64,000 nucleotides of DNA. It comes from Mermis nigrescens (taxonomy: Eukaryota; Nematoda; Enoplea; Mermithida; Mermithidae). Numbering within the stretch: the first letter of the stretch is position 1; each line of letters starts with the position of its first letter. The notes below the pieces were generated by a model. The model saw only the letters and a program-made list of their open reading frames with translations. It had not been told where the DNA came from and ran no database searches. The position numbers were made by a program, and so were the translations under genes. The stretch lies in NCBI GenBank assembly GCA_036768485.1, contig JAVLUZ010000397.1:5402-69401 (forward strand). Direction: 5' to 3'. Shown here piece by piece: positions 11,879-24,163 of the stretch.

Positions 11879-13225
11879 GGTTCCCCTATTGTCAATAACA
11901 ATGAAGTTAGCCTATTTAAGCTTACAAATTTATGAGCTACGTGGCCGCCGTTCATTCTGGCATTCTGTCCCATGATTTTCGGATTTCTAGCGTTTTCGTC
12001 AGGTCAAAACCTTCACAAGCCGTAAATTTATAAATATCGTACCTATCTGCTGTGATAATGAGCAGAATATTTATGTTCATAAAAAATGCTAAATTTTTGC
12101 CAATCTGGGGTCGATTGCAACGCAATCATCATCAAAATTCAAGACTGTTCTAATTATAAAATTATGTGTTTAGGAACATAATAGTAAATTAAGAGAACCA
12201 GTACGTAAATATGTACCTGTGTGCATATCTACTACAGAAACTTTTCCTTTATTTAATTATTGGACTTTTCTGTGCCATACAAACGGCTGACTTGCTTGTT
12301 TAAGTGTGCCTAATTATCTATAATATTAATTTCGAGTTGTGTGTGTGTGTGTGTCTGTGAGGCAAAAAAGTTTTTACTGGATAATTTTGTGATACTTACA
12401 TTTTCACTCAATGGGTATTCTCGTGCGCTAATTATAATTTTTTGATTAAAATGGCTCGATCGGACTCCTGAAACCCGGAAACTACGGATTTATGTAAAAG
12501 ATTTTGGTAGCTCTAGCCGCTTATGCAATTGCCGCAGGGTGAAATCTTAAAGCCACCCTAAATCAACTTTTTATGCGCTATCGAATGGCGTAAACCACTT
12601 TACACTACAGCGTAAACTGATGTGATGCCGTAAGAAAAACGTGATTTACAAGTGTATTTTATCAAATATCTCGAATTGCAGCGGATAAATTTCTTTGAAG
12701 TTTTCACCAATTATTGGATATCTTATGACTGACCTTACTGTAGAATTTGAAGAAAATTCACGAATTGGTTTCTAAGATACGGGAGCCCAAAGGTACCCTA
12801 TGCATAGCGTAAAATTTAGGTTTTTGTCTTTTTGCAGAAGCACAGATTGACTATTGCTTCCAAAATTTGGGCCCTGGGGTTTCTGGAACCGCTGATTCCA
12901 TATTCGCTACTTTAAATATACGATCTGGCATATAAAACATGTATGAGACGGGCTGAAAGGAAATCACGTACGGGAACTTATAAACATGATTAATCACTGA
13001 AAAAGAGCTTGCACCAAGTCAAAATTTTTGACCTTGTAAACCAGCGCGCGTGAAATTTAATGCGAAGCAATCGAAAACAGCAAACATGCGGCTTTCGAAA
13101 GAAAGCAGCAAACATGCGACTTTCGAAAATACAAATCCAAATGCTTTTGCTTCTAGCGGCTAATTTAATATGCAACTTTTTGCATTTGTTTACAATGAGG
13201 GCAAAGTTGAACATTGTACAAAGTT
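11879..13225. other. Non-coding stretch with a short (GT)n tract
   Basis: A GT microsatellite lies at about 12338-12359. I see no gene or further repeat structure. Confidence 0.5.
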
Positions 13226-13462
13226 GAACCCGACGCTGTAAGATAGGACTTGATACAAGATACTCAATGCTATACAATAGGACGTGGTGTAACACACCTC
13301 ATGCTATACATTAGGACGTGATATAACATGCCCCATGCTATAAGATAGGACGTGATATAACATACCCAAATTACAGGATAGGACGTGAACATACTCCATG
13401 CTACAAGATAGGACGTGATATACCATACCCAGTGCTATAACATATCCTGTGCTGTAAGATTG
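13226..13462. repeat. Minisatellite, unit about 38 bp, about 6 copies
   Basis: Degenerate units built on CATGCTATAAGATAGGACGT followed by GATATAACATACC recur from 13226 to 13462, with substitutions and small indels. Confidence 0.8.
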
Positions 13463-13465
13463 GTG

Positions 13466-13920
13466 TCCCAAAACATCAAAAATATGTATGGTTTGCACCA
13501 AAAAATCTTTAAACATCCCAAAACATCAAAAAAATGGTTTTGACCAAAAAAATTTTATAAACACCCCAAAACATCAAAAATATGATTTTGACCAAAAAAA
13601 TTTTTTAAACCTCCAGAAACATCAAAAGTATGGCTTTGGACCAAAAAAGTTTTTTTAATATTCCAAAACGTTAAAAATATGGTTATGCTCAAACGAAATT
13701 TTTAAACATCCCAAACCATCTAATTGTATAATTTCCAGAACATCCCAAAACATCAAAAATATGATTTGGGATAAAGAATTCTCAGAACCATTCTATAGCG
13801 TCAGAAATATGGATTTAATCAAAGAAATGGTTGACAAAAAACAGTTTTAAAAAATTTAAAAAATACAATATGTTTTTACCAACAATTTTTTTAGAAATAT
13901 CCCAAAAACATCAAAAGTCC
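13466..13920. repeat. Tandem repeat, unit about 52 bp, about 7 degenerate copies
   Basis: Units contain CCCAAAACATCAAAAATATG, then TTTTGACCAAAAAAATTTTT, then AAACA. The copies decay towards 13830-13920. It directly follows the 38-bp array. Confidence 0.75.
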
Positions 13921-14504
13921 CGAAAAAAATAAAAAATACACGAGACATCTCAATCTCATACAGCTCTCAGGCCTAAGTTCAGCCAGAGCAACGCCGGGCA
14001 GCTCAGCTAGTAATAAAAAATATAAAACCGCTCGCCGATCCATTGCAGAGTCATTCAATTTTTATACTAATTACTGGTTAAGATATTATTTGTTTACAAA
14101 CACTCTAGCAGATGGGGCAGCGAAGCGCCCCATTTGCTAGTAAGTAATTAAAGAAAAATAATCTGCAAATTATTTTGAATAAAAGAAACGGCTCTAATTA
14201 ATTGTGCTCCGAATTCGGACACTTTTGCCTTGTATACCAGTTTCTTATGCTGCATTATCGCTGCAAGCTACTTCGAAAATTCTGTCATTGCGGTTGGTAC
14301 ACGAAAATCATCGCTGCTAAATAAAAAATGTACGGTCACTCATCCTAAATAAATGGAAATGTATTGCAATGAAAGTACATAGCTTGCGAAATAGTATAGC
14401 ACCTTCAAACGTAAAATGCCGTTTGCTCACCAAATTTAGTAACTCATGTATTTCACTATGAGGTAAGTTGTCATTGTGATCATTCTTTCTATAAACAGGT
14501 AAAA
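13921..14504. other. Non-coding stretch
   Basis: A GCAGCGAAGCGCCCC run near 14120 is a variant of the GC hairpin motif. Otherwise nothing recognised. Confidence 0.45.
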
Positions 14505-16056
14505 TCCATGGGCGGGAAAGGGGCGAGCCTTCCCCATTGGCCAAAAATATTTGGCGAGATTGGATAAGTATATAATTTGCAATCATTTTTGGCTGTCAGT
14601 GAAAATAATATCTTATTCCAAAAACAGTCAAAAATAGGTCCAAAAGATTTGCTCTTAACGCGCGAAATAGCGTTTTTTCGCGGTGTTTCACATTGTATAC
14701 TTTTACATAAAATCACTTTCGACGCAATATTTTTCTGAAAATTTTAAAATTTCAGACAATTTTATGCGAAAAAATCATTAAATTTCTTTGACTTTAACAA
14801 AAATCTGGCGCGAAGCGCCGGAAATTTCGTGAAATAATAACGGATAGACGTCTAGAAGCATGATTTACTGCTTGATTTCCTGTATTTATAGCATTTGATG
14901 CGAAACATCGAAATTTTTGATTGAAAATGAAAGAAAACTATGCAAAAATAGTTGTCTCTGCTCTTAAAATTGTTTTGAAACCTACATGAACAGGAAATAT
15001 CTTCCAGGCAGTGTTTTTTCTGTACAAGGTCCGTTTGTACATATACAAAGATGGTCCCCAAGAGTCTTTGTACATTTTGTACACACAAATTTCTGGGTAC
15101 TGTGATATAGTACGGTAGCGACTTTAGTGTGGTAAAAACAGAGTTGTTCGACCTTTGGTAGTGTATTTTGGCTAATTCCTGGTTTTATGAGGGCGAAAAT
15201 CATTAGGAACCGTCCTTAAACGGCGCGAAGCGGCGAAAAATTTGACACTTTTCCTTTCGAAATGCGATTTCTGCTATTATAAAGATATATAGGACACATA
15301 ATTACTCATTTCGGCGCGAAGCGTCGAAAATTTCTGCGAATTCCAAACCTTTTTACAGTTTTTGTTTTTCCCAAAAATCTTTGTACATATTACAAAGACG
15401 GTCCCGAAAAGTCTTTATACATCGGGAAAAATTTTGCCGAATACAACAAAAACCGTGCTTCCAGGTCGCCAAGGAAGAAAAATTTGAGAAATTATGGTCA
15501 CTGACGGCCAAAAATCATTGAAAATTGCATATTCATTCTTTATCTCGCCAAATATTTTTGGCCAATGGGGGGAAATCCGCCCCTGAATATAACTATAAAT
15601 AACATTTATTTACCTTCGTGGCGGCCCGTAAGTCGTTTTTTTGCTAAGGGAATACGTTGAAAAACGATTTCAAGAGCAGGAACAGCTTTTTCAGCATAGT
15701 TTTCTTCTCCCTTTTCAAGCATAACTTTTAAAAATTTTTGACGTTCAAAGTCAAATGCTACAGATAGAGGTGATAGAGCAGTAATTCGGGCTTCTAAACG
15801 TTCTTCCTCTTTAATTTCACAAATTTTCCGGCGCTTCGCGTCACACTTTCGCTAAAATCAAAGAAATTTAATGATTTTTTCGAGCAAAATTGTCGATTTA
15901 AAAAAAATGTTGCGCTAAGGCAATTACTAATAAGTAAAAGTAAATAACGCAAAACATCGGAAGACGCTATTTCGCGTGTGAAAGACGCTATTTCGCACGT
16001 GAACCAATTTTCGACTATTTTTGGAAAAGTTAGGGTCCTTAGGAAAATCCTAGATT
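14505..16056. repeat. Rearranged family G cluster (inverted and direct partial copies)
   Basis: 14505-14620 and 15480-15590 are inverted copies of the family G end (ATTGGCCAAAAATATTTGGC). 14640-14940 is an inverted body segment. 15590-16056 is a direct body segment matching 11290-11865. It contains hairpin variants at 14807-14819, about 15222, 15313 and 15830. A separate hAT-like element is inserted at 15009-15457. Confidence 0.65.
15009..15457 (-). mobile_element. hAT-like non-autonomous element, hairpin family A, 449 bp
   Basis: It begins CAGTGTTTTTTC and ends ACCGTG, with inverted similarity to the start. It is flanked by a perfect 8-bp duplication CTTCCAGG (15001-15008 and 15458-15465), the hallmark of hAT transposition. 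The interior has TACAAAG/CTTTGTA palindromic blocks and two GCGAAGC hairpins. No transposase, so mobilisation would depend on an unseen autonomous partner. Confidence 0.88.
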
Positions 16057-16142
16057 CGCCAAAACGCAAACCTTATGAAATTTGATTGATGAATCATTGA
16101 AAACAGTTTCGACATAAATCATTGAAGACAATTTCTACATAT

Positions 16143-16317
16143 TTATTTAAAAATTTCAGTACGTTTAAGAAAGAAGAAAGCTTTTTGCTGCTTCTGTATT
16201 TTCAGGATGACGCAGGCAGCTTGCCTAGCCCCAATTCCATAAGGAACCAGCTGACTGCAAGCCGCGTAAGCTAAAAGAGAATCTTCAATAATCTCATGAC
16301 CTGATTGAGTGACGTAC
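16143..16317 (-). CDS. Candidate C-terminal exon of an unidentified gene
   Basis: On the minus strand 57 codons are open to a TAA at 16143-16145. The composition looks protein-like (IIEDSLLAYAACSQLVPYG, then a basic tail ending KRTEIFK). The candidate acceptor is the AG before 16317, which needs an upstream exon ending in phase 2. That is supplied by 16470-16550. The sequence is outside all repeat families I recognised. I do not recognise the protein, and a chance open frame of this length is possible. Confidence 0.3.
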
Positions 16318-16469
16318 CTTGCATTTACACATACGTAATAGAAAATTAAATTTTACTCCCTTGTTTTAGAGAAGAATTGGGGTTACTACGTTACGCACCT
16401 GACTACATATTATTTCTCGATTGGCAGCGGGGTCGTGCTTGCGTAGCACTAAGTTGTGCTTAGTAATAC

Positions 16470-16550
16470 GTCAATTCTTGCTCCGGTTCAACTGTATTGC
16501 TTTTTCTTAACTGTATGTAATAAATACGCCGAGCAGCGGAAAGGGTGAAG
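16470..16550 (-). CDS. Candidate internal exon joined to 16143-16317
   Basis: After a TTTGCAG acceptor (16551-16557), 81 nt stay open and end at a GTATTA donor in the phase that 16143-16317 needs. The run SAARRIYYIQLRKSN is typical of coding sequence, but other frames of this short stretch are also open. A further open exon-like segment at 16638-16691 has a strong TTTCAG acceptor but does not join in phase. Confidence 0.22.
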
Positions 16551-17003
16551 CTGCAAAGTAAGCCACCTAATGCGAGATCTGTTCAGTAAGTCTAATTGGA
16601 TTTTTTATTTTTGTTTAGAAACTGGCCCAATCCTCACTGTGTTTTCTTTCGTTAGCGTGTCTTTTATTTTAGCTGTTTTATTAATAAATCGCTGAAATGA
16701 TGAAGAATTCGGGTATGTTATTATAGTCTGTTTTGTTAGGCCTGGCACATGGATTCGGTCGAAAAACAAATTTCTTTATTACTGTAGCACTCGATTTTTT
16801 CCAAATTCAGCGGAGTAGGCAGTGAATTTTTTATAGGTCGCCGGTCGAGCGGTGAAGAAACCGGATGCTATAGTTATAAGGAAATTAATTTGTTAAGCGA
16901 ATTCCATTCCATGCACTAGGTTAAAAAATAAATTATGTATAGATACTTGCAGAGCAAAATGCACCGATGGAATAAAAAAGAACGAATTTACTTGAAATTA
17001 TAA

Positions 17004-17145
17004 AAAGTCTGTTTCACACAAGTTTGGGCATAAATTTTAAAAACTATGTCCGACAATAAGCCGACTGATTCCGATTATAGCATTGATTTGATGTATAATT
17101 ATAGTACTCCGTCGGCCTATTTTCGAAAAATTTGTTAAAATAGGC
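17004..17145 (+). mobile_element. MITE fragment related to 11430-11593
   Basis: Starts AGTCTGTTTCACACAAG and keeps CGATTATAGCATTGA in common with 11430-11593. It interrupts the tail repeat of H0. The right terminal repeat is not recognisable. Confidence 0.55.
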
Positions 17146-17258
17146 ATCATCACGTACATAAAAGGAGCGGGCTCGGGGAAAGTCACATATGCATGTGAAA
17201 ATTGTAAGAATCTGCTAAAAGCTGGACTTCCGCTAAAAAATGCGAACAATTGGAAGTA

Positions 17259-17405
17259 CCTTTAGTCCGTTTCATTTGACTATGAGGTTTTTGAAAAAAT
17301 TTAGAGTGCCTACGAAAGTGCTTTAAACTAACAGCATTGTTGTGATATTCTACTGTATATCGAGCTATAGTGAGACCCTTGCTTAGACAATTAACTAAAT
17401 ATTAG
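17259..17405 (+). mobile_element. MITE fragment related to 25376-25588
   Basis: Starts TAGTCCGTTTCATTTGACTA and shares TGAGGTTTTTGAAAAAATTT with 25376-25588. The right end is missing. Confidence 0.5.
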
Positions 17406-17716
17406 TTATACATTGAAAAAGGAATTTGACAATGATAAAAAACTAAATCGCTTAACACACATCAAAGCTTCTTCATAATCTATTTTTCTAAGCCACTGAA
17501 CAATGAATGCTCTGTGAAGGCACGTTTTTTTATAGGCCGCAGGACGTACTACGATTTTTGGCGTTTTTTTAGTGGGAGTCCAATTTTTAGCACATTCTTA
17601 CAATTTTCGTAGGCATAGGTGACTTTTCCCTGGTCCTCTCCTTATTACCATAATGTTGCGTAATTTCAAGCATGTTCGTCCTTTTTTATTCCATATCGGA
17701 GCAATTTTCTTTGCTA

Positions 17717-17970
17717 TAGTCTGTTCCGCTCCAAACGGCCCATTTTTGCTTCACGGCTTATTGCTGTAGCAGAATATTTACGGGTTAGGTTGTTGCGGCA
17801 GTCTGCTAGATGTGTCGCATGTTAAGCAAAGCAGATTAAACATCAAAAAGAAGAGTTAGAAGCAACCACCTCTTACCAGAGCATAAGTGAAGATTCCATT
17901 TTTTGCTTCGAAATCTTTTACAGTCATAAGACTTCAGTAAAAAATTGGCCGTTCGGAATGGAACAGACTA
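17717..17970. mobile_element. 254-bp MITE, TA-flanked
   Basis: Starts TAGTCTGTTCCGCTCC and ends GGAATGGAACAGACTA, with about 25 bp of inverted terminal similarity including AACGGCC. TA lies at 17715-17716 and 17971-17972. The matching position in the copy at 44690 lacks this insertion, which supports its limits. Confidence 0.78.
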
Positions 17971-18339
17971 TAGTACCCTACTTTCAATTAGCAAGATTTG
18001 AGTATATTAGTCAGTGAACACATACGGTAACAAGCCACAATGATGACAGCAGTCCAAGAATTTGGAAAAACAAAGTTGTTCTGGGCCCCATTGCACCAAA
18101 CTAGGAGTGTAAGATTTAGGAGTAAAGGTGCAAATTTGGGTTGCATCATCTAGGAGCTAGTAGTCTCCTGAATCAGGAGTGTAGGAGTGCGATTAGGAGC
18201 AAAGAGGGTATTTTAGGAGAAACTTTAGGAGTATTTTTTAATTTGGGTTGCACCACGTTTGAGAGTGTTTTTTAAGGAGTAAATTAGCTCCTAATCTTTA
18301 TACAAAATATTAGGAGTGTCTGTTCTCTCCTAAAGCTGT

Positions 18340-18691
18340 TGGTTGAATTGAATTGGTGTTTTTTGATTGCGACGGACAGTAGTGATATTGATGATGAAAT
18401 TATTGAACAAATACGCCGAAAAAGATTCTGCAAGCAGCGTATCAATTTTGATGTTGATAATTTCGAAGAATGTTTTTGATCTTTCGCGGCAAGCAACAGA
18501 ACGTGTTTGCTTGATAATTAGGTAAATTGTTTTTACAGCCAAAGAGTTACACAGAGCACTTTCTTCAAAGCAACAGATTTTATCAGCTCTAAGATTCTAA
18601 GCTACCGGAAAATTTTAGGATATTGTTGGTGATGCTCTTGGTTTGCATAAGTCTACTGTTTGTCGGAAAATTTGATCCGTTGTTCAGCTTA
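18340..18691 (+). pseudogene. Harbinger transposase relic, N-terminal part
   Basis: One frame reads through FDLSRQATERVCLII, then KQQILSALRF, then DIVGDALGLHKSTVC, with in-frame stops at four places. This is the DNA-binding/helix-turn-helix region typical of HARBI1-like transposases (LSR, then a QxLxALRF-like run, then a GD-x-x-G-x-x-KSTVxR run). It stops at 18691 where a Helitron-like element is inserted and resumes at 24949. Confidence 0.8.
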
Positions 18692-20977
18692 TCTTAGGTA
18701 GCGCGTTAGCGCGTACCTATAATATACTTGGGTACCCCTAACACCTGTGCATCCCCCTACAGCTATAACGGGACACTTCTGGAAGGTGCGGTTTTTTTTA
18801 AAAGAAAGATAATAAAAAAAATCGCTGCCCGTGTTTTTTGTTTTTCTTGAAACTCAAAACTGACTGTGTAAAGAAGGTGTAAAGTTCTTGTGTAACGTTA
18901 TAACATAGGACAAATTTTGGGACCTTTTTACTGCGGCATGTGGACAACTGAGTATTGATGACTCGAAGAATTGAACAGCATAGGATAATAGAGTGACGAA
19001 TTCTACAGATGGCACTTTTTTTGTTTTTTGAAATTCGCATTATTTATCGAATGGCAGTGTAAAGAGTGCGAAAATCTGGGGGTGAAAAAGCACTTTTTGG
19101 TCGATTTTTCAACCTGCTTATGTCCGATACTAACTCAGGTTATGAGTTTTTTAAAATGTTTTCTGACAGAAATGTAGAGCGGATCAAGGGCTACATTCTG
19201 CATATAAGCAAAGTCTTTTATGCTCTTTGGTGAGTTAGATCCTGTGGTTTAAAGTTTACACTCTAGTGGATGGTGTAAAAAACGAATTTCAAGTAAGATT
19301 TCTCTGCCAAATTTTCCCGCTTATGAGTCGGGGTGAATTGAATACAGCAGTAATAAAGCGCCTCTCAGAGGCTACACATCGCAGCAAACCGCATTTAAAA
19401 AAACGCAATATTGAGTTATTAATGGGGGTGTAAAGTTCGAAATCAGAGGTAAAAAATGGGCGAAAAAACACGTTTTTTCCGAATTTTGATTAATAAATCA
19501 TACCAAATAATTTTTGCAAGAGAATTTTGGCAAACAGGAATGTACTACGATTTAAAAGCTACAAATTGTACCAAACCGAATTTCTTTAAACTCAATGGGG
19601 AGTTCGGTACGGAATTTTAAAGTTTACAGTGTTCTAAATGATGGAAAATACGTTTTTGTTGCTTTTTTTGTTCGCCGCTTTCTTTATCCAGAAGTCGGGA
19701 TAAGTCTAATAGAATAAAAAAAAGTGCTTCATATTGGGTGCATGTCAAAGCAAATTGTCTATACATTAATATTTAGCGAGTGTATAGTCAAAAATTTGGT
19801 GTTCAAAATGCGTTTCTGTCTTGTTTTTTCTGCCTGCTTCTCCGGTTATGAGTCAGGGACACGATTATCGAGTCTAGAAATGGACCAGGAACCAAATTTG
19901 ATATGCCAGTCTGGCGCATATGTTTACACTCTACAGTGTTGTAAAGTGGTTTACACCAATTGTTAGTTTGCCCATAGAACATTATGGGGACTTAATTTTT
20001 TTCATAAATATTAATCGTAATATCGGAACAATATCAAAATTACGAATCTGACCAAAATTTTCTTTACACTAGGTGTTTACATGAAGTTTACACTACATAT
20101 GTATTTATCTTCGTTTTTGAGCATTCCAGAAACCAAATTTTTCCTAGAGTCTAAAAATTTTCAAAGGATCAAATGTGAGACGTCACGTAGGCGCGTTTGT
20201 TTACATCCAACAGTGATGTAAAGTAGTTATCACTCATTGTTTATTTGTCCTCAGACCATTGTAGAGACATAATTTTTTCATGAATGTTGATCATAATATC
20301 CGAGTAATTTTTTACACTGCATGTTAGCCTTTGTTCTAGAGCATTGCAAAAACCGAAATTTTTTCCTGAGATCTAAGAATTTACAGGGAATGAAACATAT
20401 ACGTCAGTTGGGCGCGCTTGCTTACACTCAGCAGTATTGCAAAGTGGTTTAAACCTAATGTTTATTTGTCTTTAAAACATTATGGAGACTCATTTTTCCA
20501 TAAATGTTGAAAGTAATATCGGAGCAATATCAAAATTACGAATCCGACTAAAATATTCTTTACGCTATGTGTTTGTGTAAAGTTTACATTTCGTGTTAAC
20601 CTTAATCCGATAGACTTGCAGAGACTTTGTAACTGAAGTCAAGGAATTTTCAAGGATTCATATGTGAGACATCAATTAAGTGAGTTTGTTTACCCTCAAA
20701 AGTGATCTAAAGTTATTTAAAAATAATGTTCAAGTGTCCTTAGATCATTGAAGAGATGTAATTTTGTCTTAAGTGGGTTGCATTAAAGTTAAATCCTTCT
20801 TAGCCGTGTTTATAATATGTTTCACAAAATCTTGCACATGGAGAGCAATCGTTTAATTGATGTAAATTGCCTGCAAAAGTGGTTTAAAATGAACCAGCAA
20901 TCACACTACTGTGCACAGAAGTCGACAAAGATATGCAGCTTTATTGTATTCATGTACATTAATAAGCCGTAAATCGG

Positions 20978-22947
20978 AAATACACCATTTGGAATGGAAA
21001 AGACTGCAGTTAATGAATACATATGTTAAACTTATTATCATAGGTAGCGCCATAGCGTTACCTATAATATACTTGGCCATCCTTTTTCTTATATGTTTAT
21101 CACAGCGAGTGCGAAATTTGTGCCCCCCCTCACAGCAACAACGGCACACACCTGGGAGGTGCAGTTTTTTTAATCGATGGATAATTAAAAAATTCGATGC
21201 CCGTGTTTTTTTCTTTTGTTTACACTCAATACTGAGTTAGCAATGAGCGTGTAAAGTGTAAAGCAAAAAATCAAATAATTTGCGGAGGGCCAATATTTTT
21301 TAAAAATGTTGCCCCCCAGCTGTAGATTACGAATCTGACCTTAAATTACTTTACACTCAATGGTTGTTGCACAAAAGTGTAAAGTATACGTGTTTTTTAC
21401 TCTTTGCGTGTCCTTCAGCTTATCTAATCAATTTTGGTTTCTGTGCAGTCCAATTGGTTCTATAATGTAGAGGGTTGCAAGATCTCAAATGGATTTCTTC
21501 TTTCTTATAACGCAATATTTCTTGATCTGTGATCGTTTCAGCGTAAAGGGTTCGAGACGAAAAACGATATCTCTTCAACTACTCCGCTAAGTAGGCGGAA
21601 CATGCTGATTATGCTTAAAAGGTGCCCTGACCTTAGCGTTACAGTTCCCAGTTTATTTTGTTTTATACACCCAATATTGCGGTATTAGCACAAGTGTAAA
21701 GTTTACACCGAGAAGCATTTTTGCGCCCAGAGCGTCGTGGATGATGAATTTTTTTCAATGTTCTCCGTAAGGTCAGAATAACGAATCTGACCTTAAAACT
21801 TTTCTACAGCCAGTGTTTGTTGAGGTATAAAGAGGTGAACTTTGAATTATACCTACATCTATTTTCTAATGCCGATAGATAACTCCGTATTGCATATTTT
21901 TGATCAGATTTTTCGTATTTCAGAGGTTTTTGACTCGTCTTTAATAAATAATTATTTTTATCATCATAAATGCACTATTCTTAAACTTCAGTAGAATGAT
22001 GAATATCTTTCAAAATAGGATAATCAAGCTGAAATCTGCTGATATGTCGAGTTGGCGCAGTGGTTGACAACTCCGTTCTCGGATGCGGTGTTAAACAAAG
22101 AATGATGGGTTCGAATCTTCTGAATGCTGACTTTTTTCATTTTTTTAATTCTTTTGGCAAAACCATGTACTTCATTTGACTCATATATCTATTTAGGTTC
22201 TGCAGATAACACTTTTTTGTTTTTTGAATTTCGCCTCAGTTCTCGAATGGGAGTGTAAAGAGTGCGAAAATCTGGGGGCGAAAAGACACATTTTGGCCGA
22301 GTTTTCGACATGTTTATGTCTGTCAACAACTCCAGTTATAGTTTTAGGAAATGTTTTCTGACAGAAATGTACTTCGGATCAAGGGCTATCTTGTGCTTAC
22401 CAGCAAACTTTTCTACAATCGATACGCAGTTAGTACCAGGGTTTTAAACTTTACTCTCTAGTGGATGAGTAAAAAAACAGATTTTGTCCGAGGTTTCTCT
22501 GCCAAAAAGTTGGGGTTAATTAAATAAAATAGAAATAAAGTTACTCCTATTGGCTACACGTCGAAGCGAGCCGCGTTCAAAAAAACGTTAAATTGAGTTG
22601 TTTATGGGGTGTAAAGTTCGAAATCTGAGGTGTAAAGTGGGCGAAAAAAAACAGGTTTTTTCGTATTTTGATTGATAAATCAAATCAAATATTTTGCGGA
22701 ACATAAGTTTGGCACATACAAACCTACTACAATCAAAGGGCAACAAACTGGCCCGAACCGAATTTATTTACATTCAATGGGCGTTAGGTTCAGATTTTTA
22801 AAGTTTACAATGTGGTGGACAGTGGAAAATACGTGTTTGTACATTTTTTGTTCGCCACTTTCTCTGTTCAGAAGTCGGGAGAGGTCGAATAGGATAAAAA
22901 TAAATTAAAATTCTAGTTTTTTTCTACGTAAAATCAGAATTGGGAAT
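20978..22947 (+). repeat. Extra segment in T1 with a second Helitron-type head, absent from 43928-47799
   Basis: The copy at 43928-47799 runs directly across the equivalent point (about 45515). Here about 1.97 kb is present, with another A|TC head (21037-21039, TCATAGGTAGCG) and body sequence resembling 18800-19700 (for example the GTGTAAAGAGTGCGAAAATC run at 22253 and 19060). Either a second copy was acquired in tandem or the other copy suffered a deletion. Confidence 0.65.
22046..22131 (+). tRNA. tRNA-like sequence, probably pseudogene or SINE head
   Basis: 86 nt with an A-box-like TGGCGCAGTGGTT (22053-22065) and a B-box-like GGTTCGAATC (22108-22117), followed by T runs (22132-22137) that could stop RNA polymerase III. 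The length suggests a long variable arm (Ser/Leu-type). The acceptor, anticodon and T stems pair poorly, so no amino acid is assigned. It lies inside the extra segment of T1. Confidence 0.45.
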
Positions 22948-23427
22948 CTGACTGTTAGTATCCTCTACACTTAGTAGTTTTGTGAAGTTTGCGCAATTCA
23001 TTTGTTGTTAATATGTAGTTTATACTACAAATTTATTTTACTATCAAATCTGAGCGTTAGTGTTCCTTGCACTTGATATTTGCGTAAATTTGGAATTTTT
23101 GCCGAAAAACTTTGTTTTTTAATTTACCAACATCCCACCTTTTCAATTTTCTTAAAGTTTAAAATCTTTCACAATTCTCTTCATAATTTAATGGTAGGTT
23201 TAAACTTTAAGTTTCTCTTGGTTTACAACTCTCGCTTAGCAAGCTCATTTTAAAAACTTTTTCATAGTAATCAACCGCGTTTAGTTCGGAATTTGTGGAC
23301 GGCCCTTATTTTATTACTCGGCTTAAATAATCCAAGTGACTGTCTTTTGATTATTTTCTTTATCGCAAATTCAAACACCCAAATTTCAATTTAAAAATCA
23401 TAAAAATTATTTTATAATTTTTATGTA

Positions 23428-23860
23428 AGATGACTGGCTGGTTGAGAGCTCTTTTTTGTTGTTTTCATTGTTCATTGTGCTCGTAGGAACCAGAAAAGGA
23501 ATAGTTTTTCGCCATAGGTATTCTCTGGCGAAAGCAAGTTAACAAAGCTTTTTGCGTTAATTATTATTTTGGTCAAAAATAGGTCAACTGACCTAGGGCA
23601 AAATTCCGGGGTTACTTAATTACTACTGCGTCAGGTTTTTAGGGCATAGCTGCCAATAGCTCCGTAGGTACGGACGAATTTAGGTCCGAGGAGTTTGAGA
23701 CCGTAGTTATTGAGGGTCGTGTGGTTGAGTCCGGCGTTTCGCCCTAGCAACTTGACCAGCGCTTAGTGTAGCCATGTACTTAAGTAAGTCCCGTAGGTAC
23801 GTTATATGCCGTTTCCAAGTTAATTTAAATGTGGAACGACCTCTATAACTTACAGGACTG
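23428..23860 (+). repeat. Interspersed repeat shared with 7320-7760
   Basis: Direct similarity to 7320-7760, including AGGTCAACTGACC at 23583. It lies inside T1 and is not evident at the matching position of the 43928-47799 copy, suggesting insertion after the two copies diverged. Confidence 0.55.
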
Positions 23861-24163
23861 TTTATAATGTAACATATATTTACTATAGCTAATAAAAAAT
23901 AGTAAACTTTATACTTCCGACAATCAAGAGCATATCTAACTCAGTTTTAAATTCTATGCAGTCTGATTGATTTCAAAAGGTAGACGGTTATAAAATCTAG
24001 GGAGTCTTTTTTTAAACAATATTTTTTTAAATTTAGAGGCAATTAATTTATGTTATGAACAATATTGTTTTCCGCGTTCTTGGACTGCTGCCATTATTGT
24101 GGTATGTTACTGTATGTGTTTGCTGACTGATGCACTGAAATCATGCTAATTAAAAGTAGGGTA

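Noticed and set aside
16638..16691. Third exon of the minus-strand candidate gene
   Set aside because: It has a strong acceptor but its donors leave phase 0, which does not match the next candidate exon.
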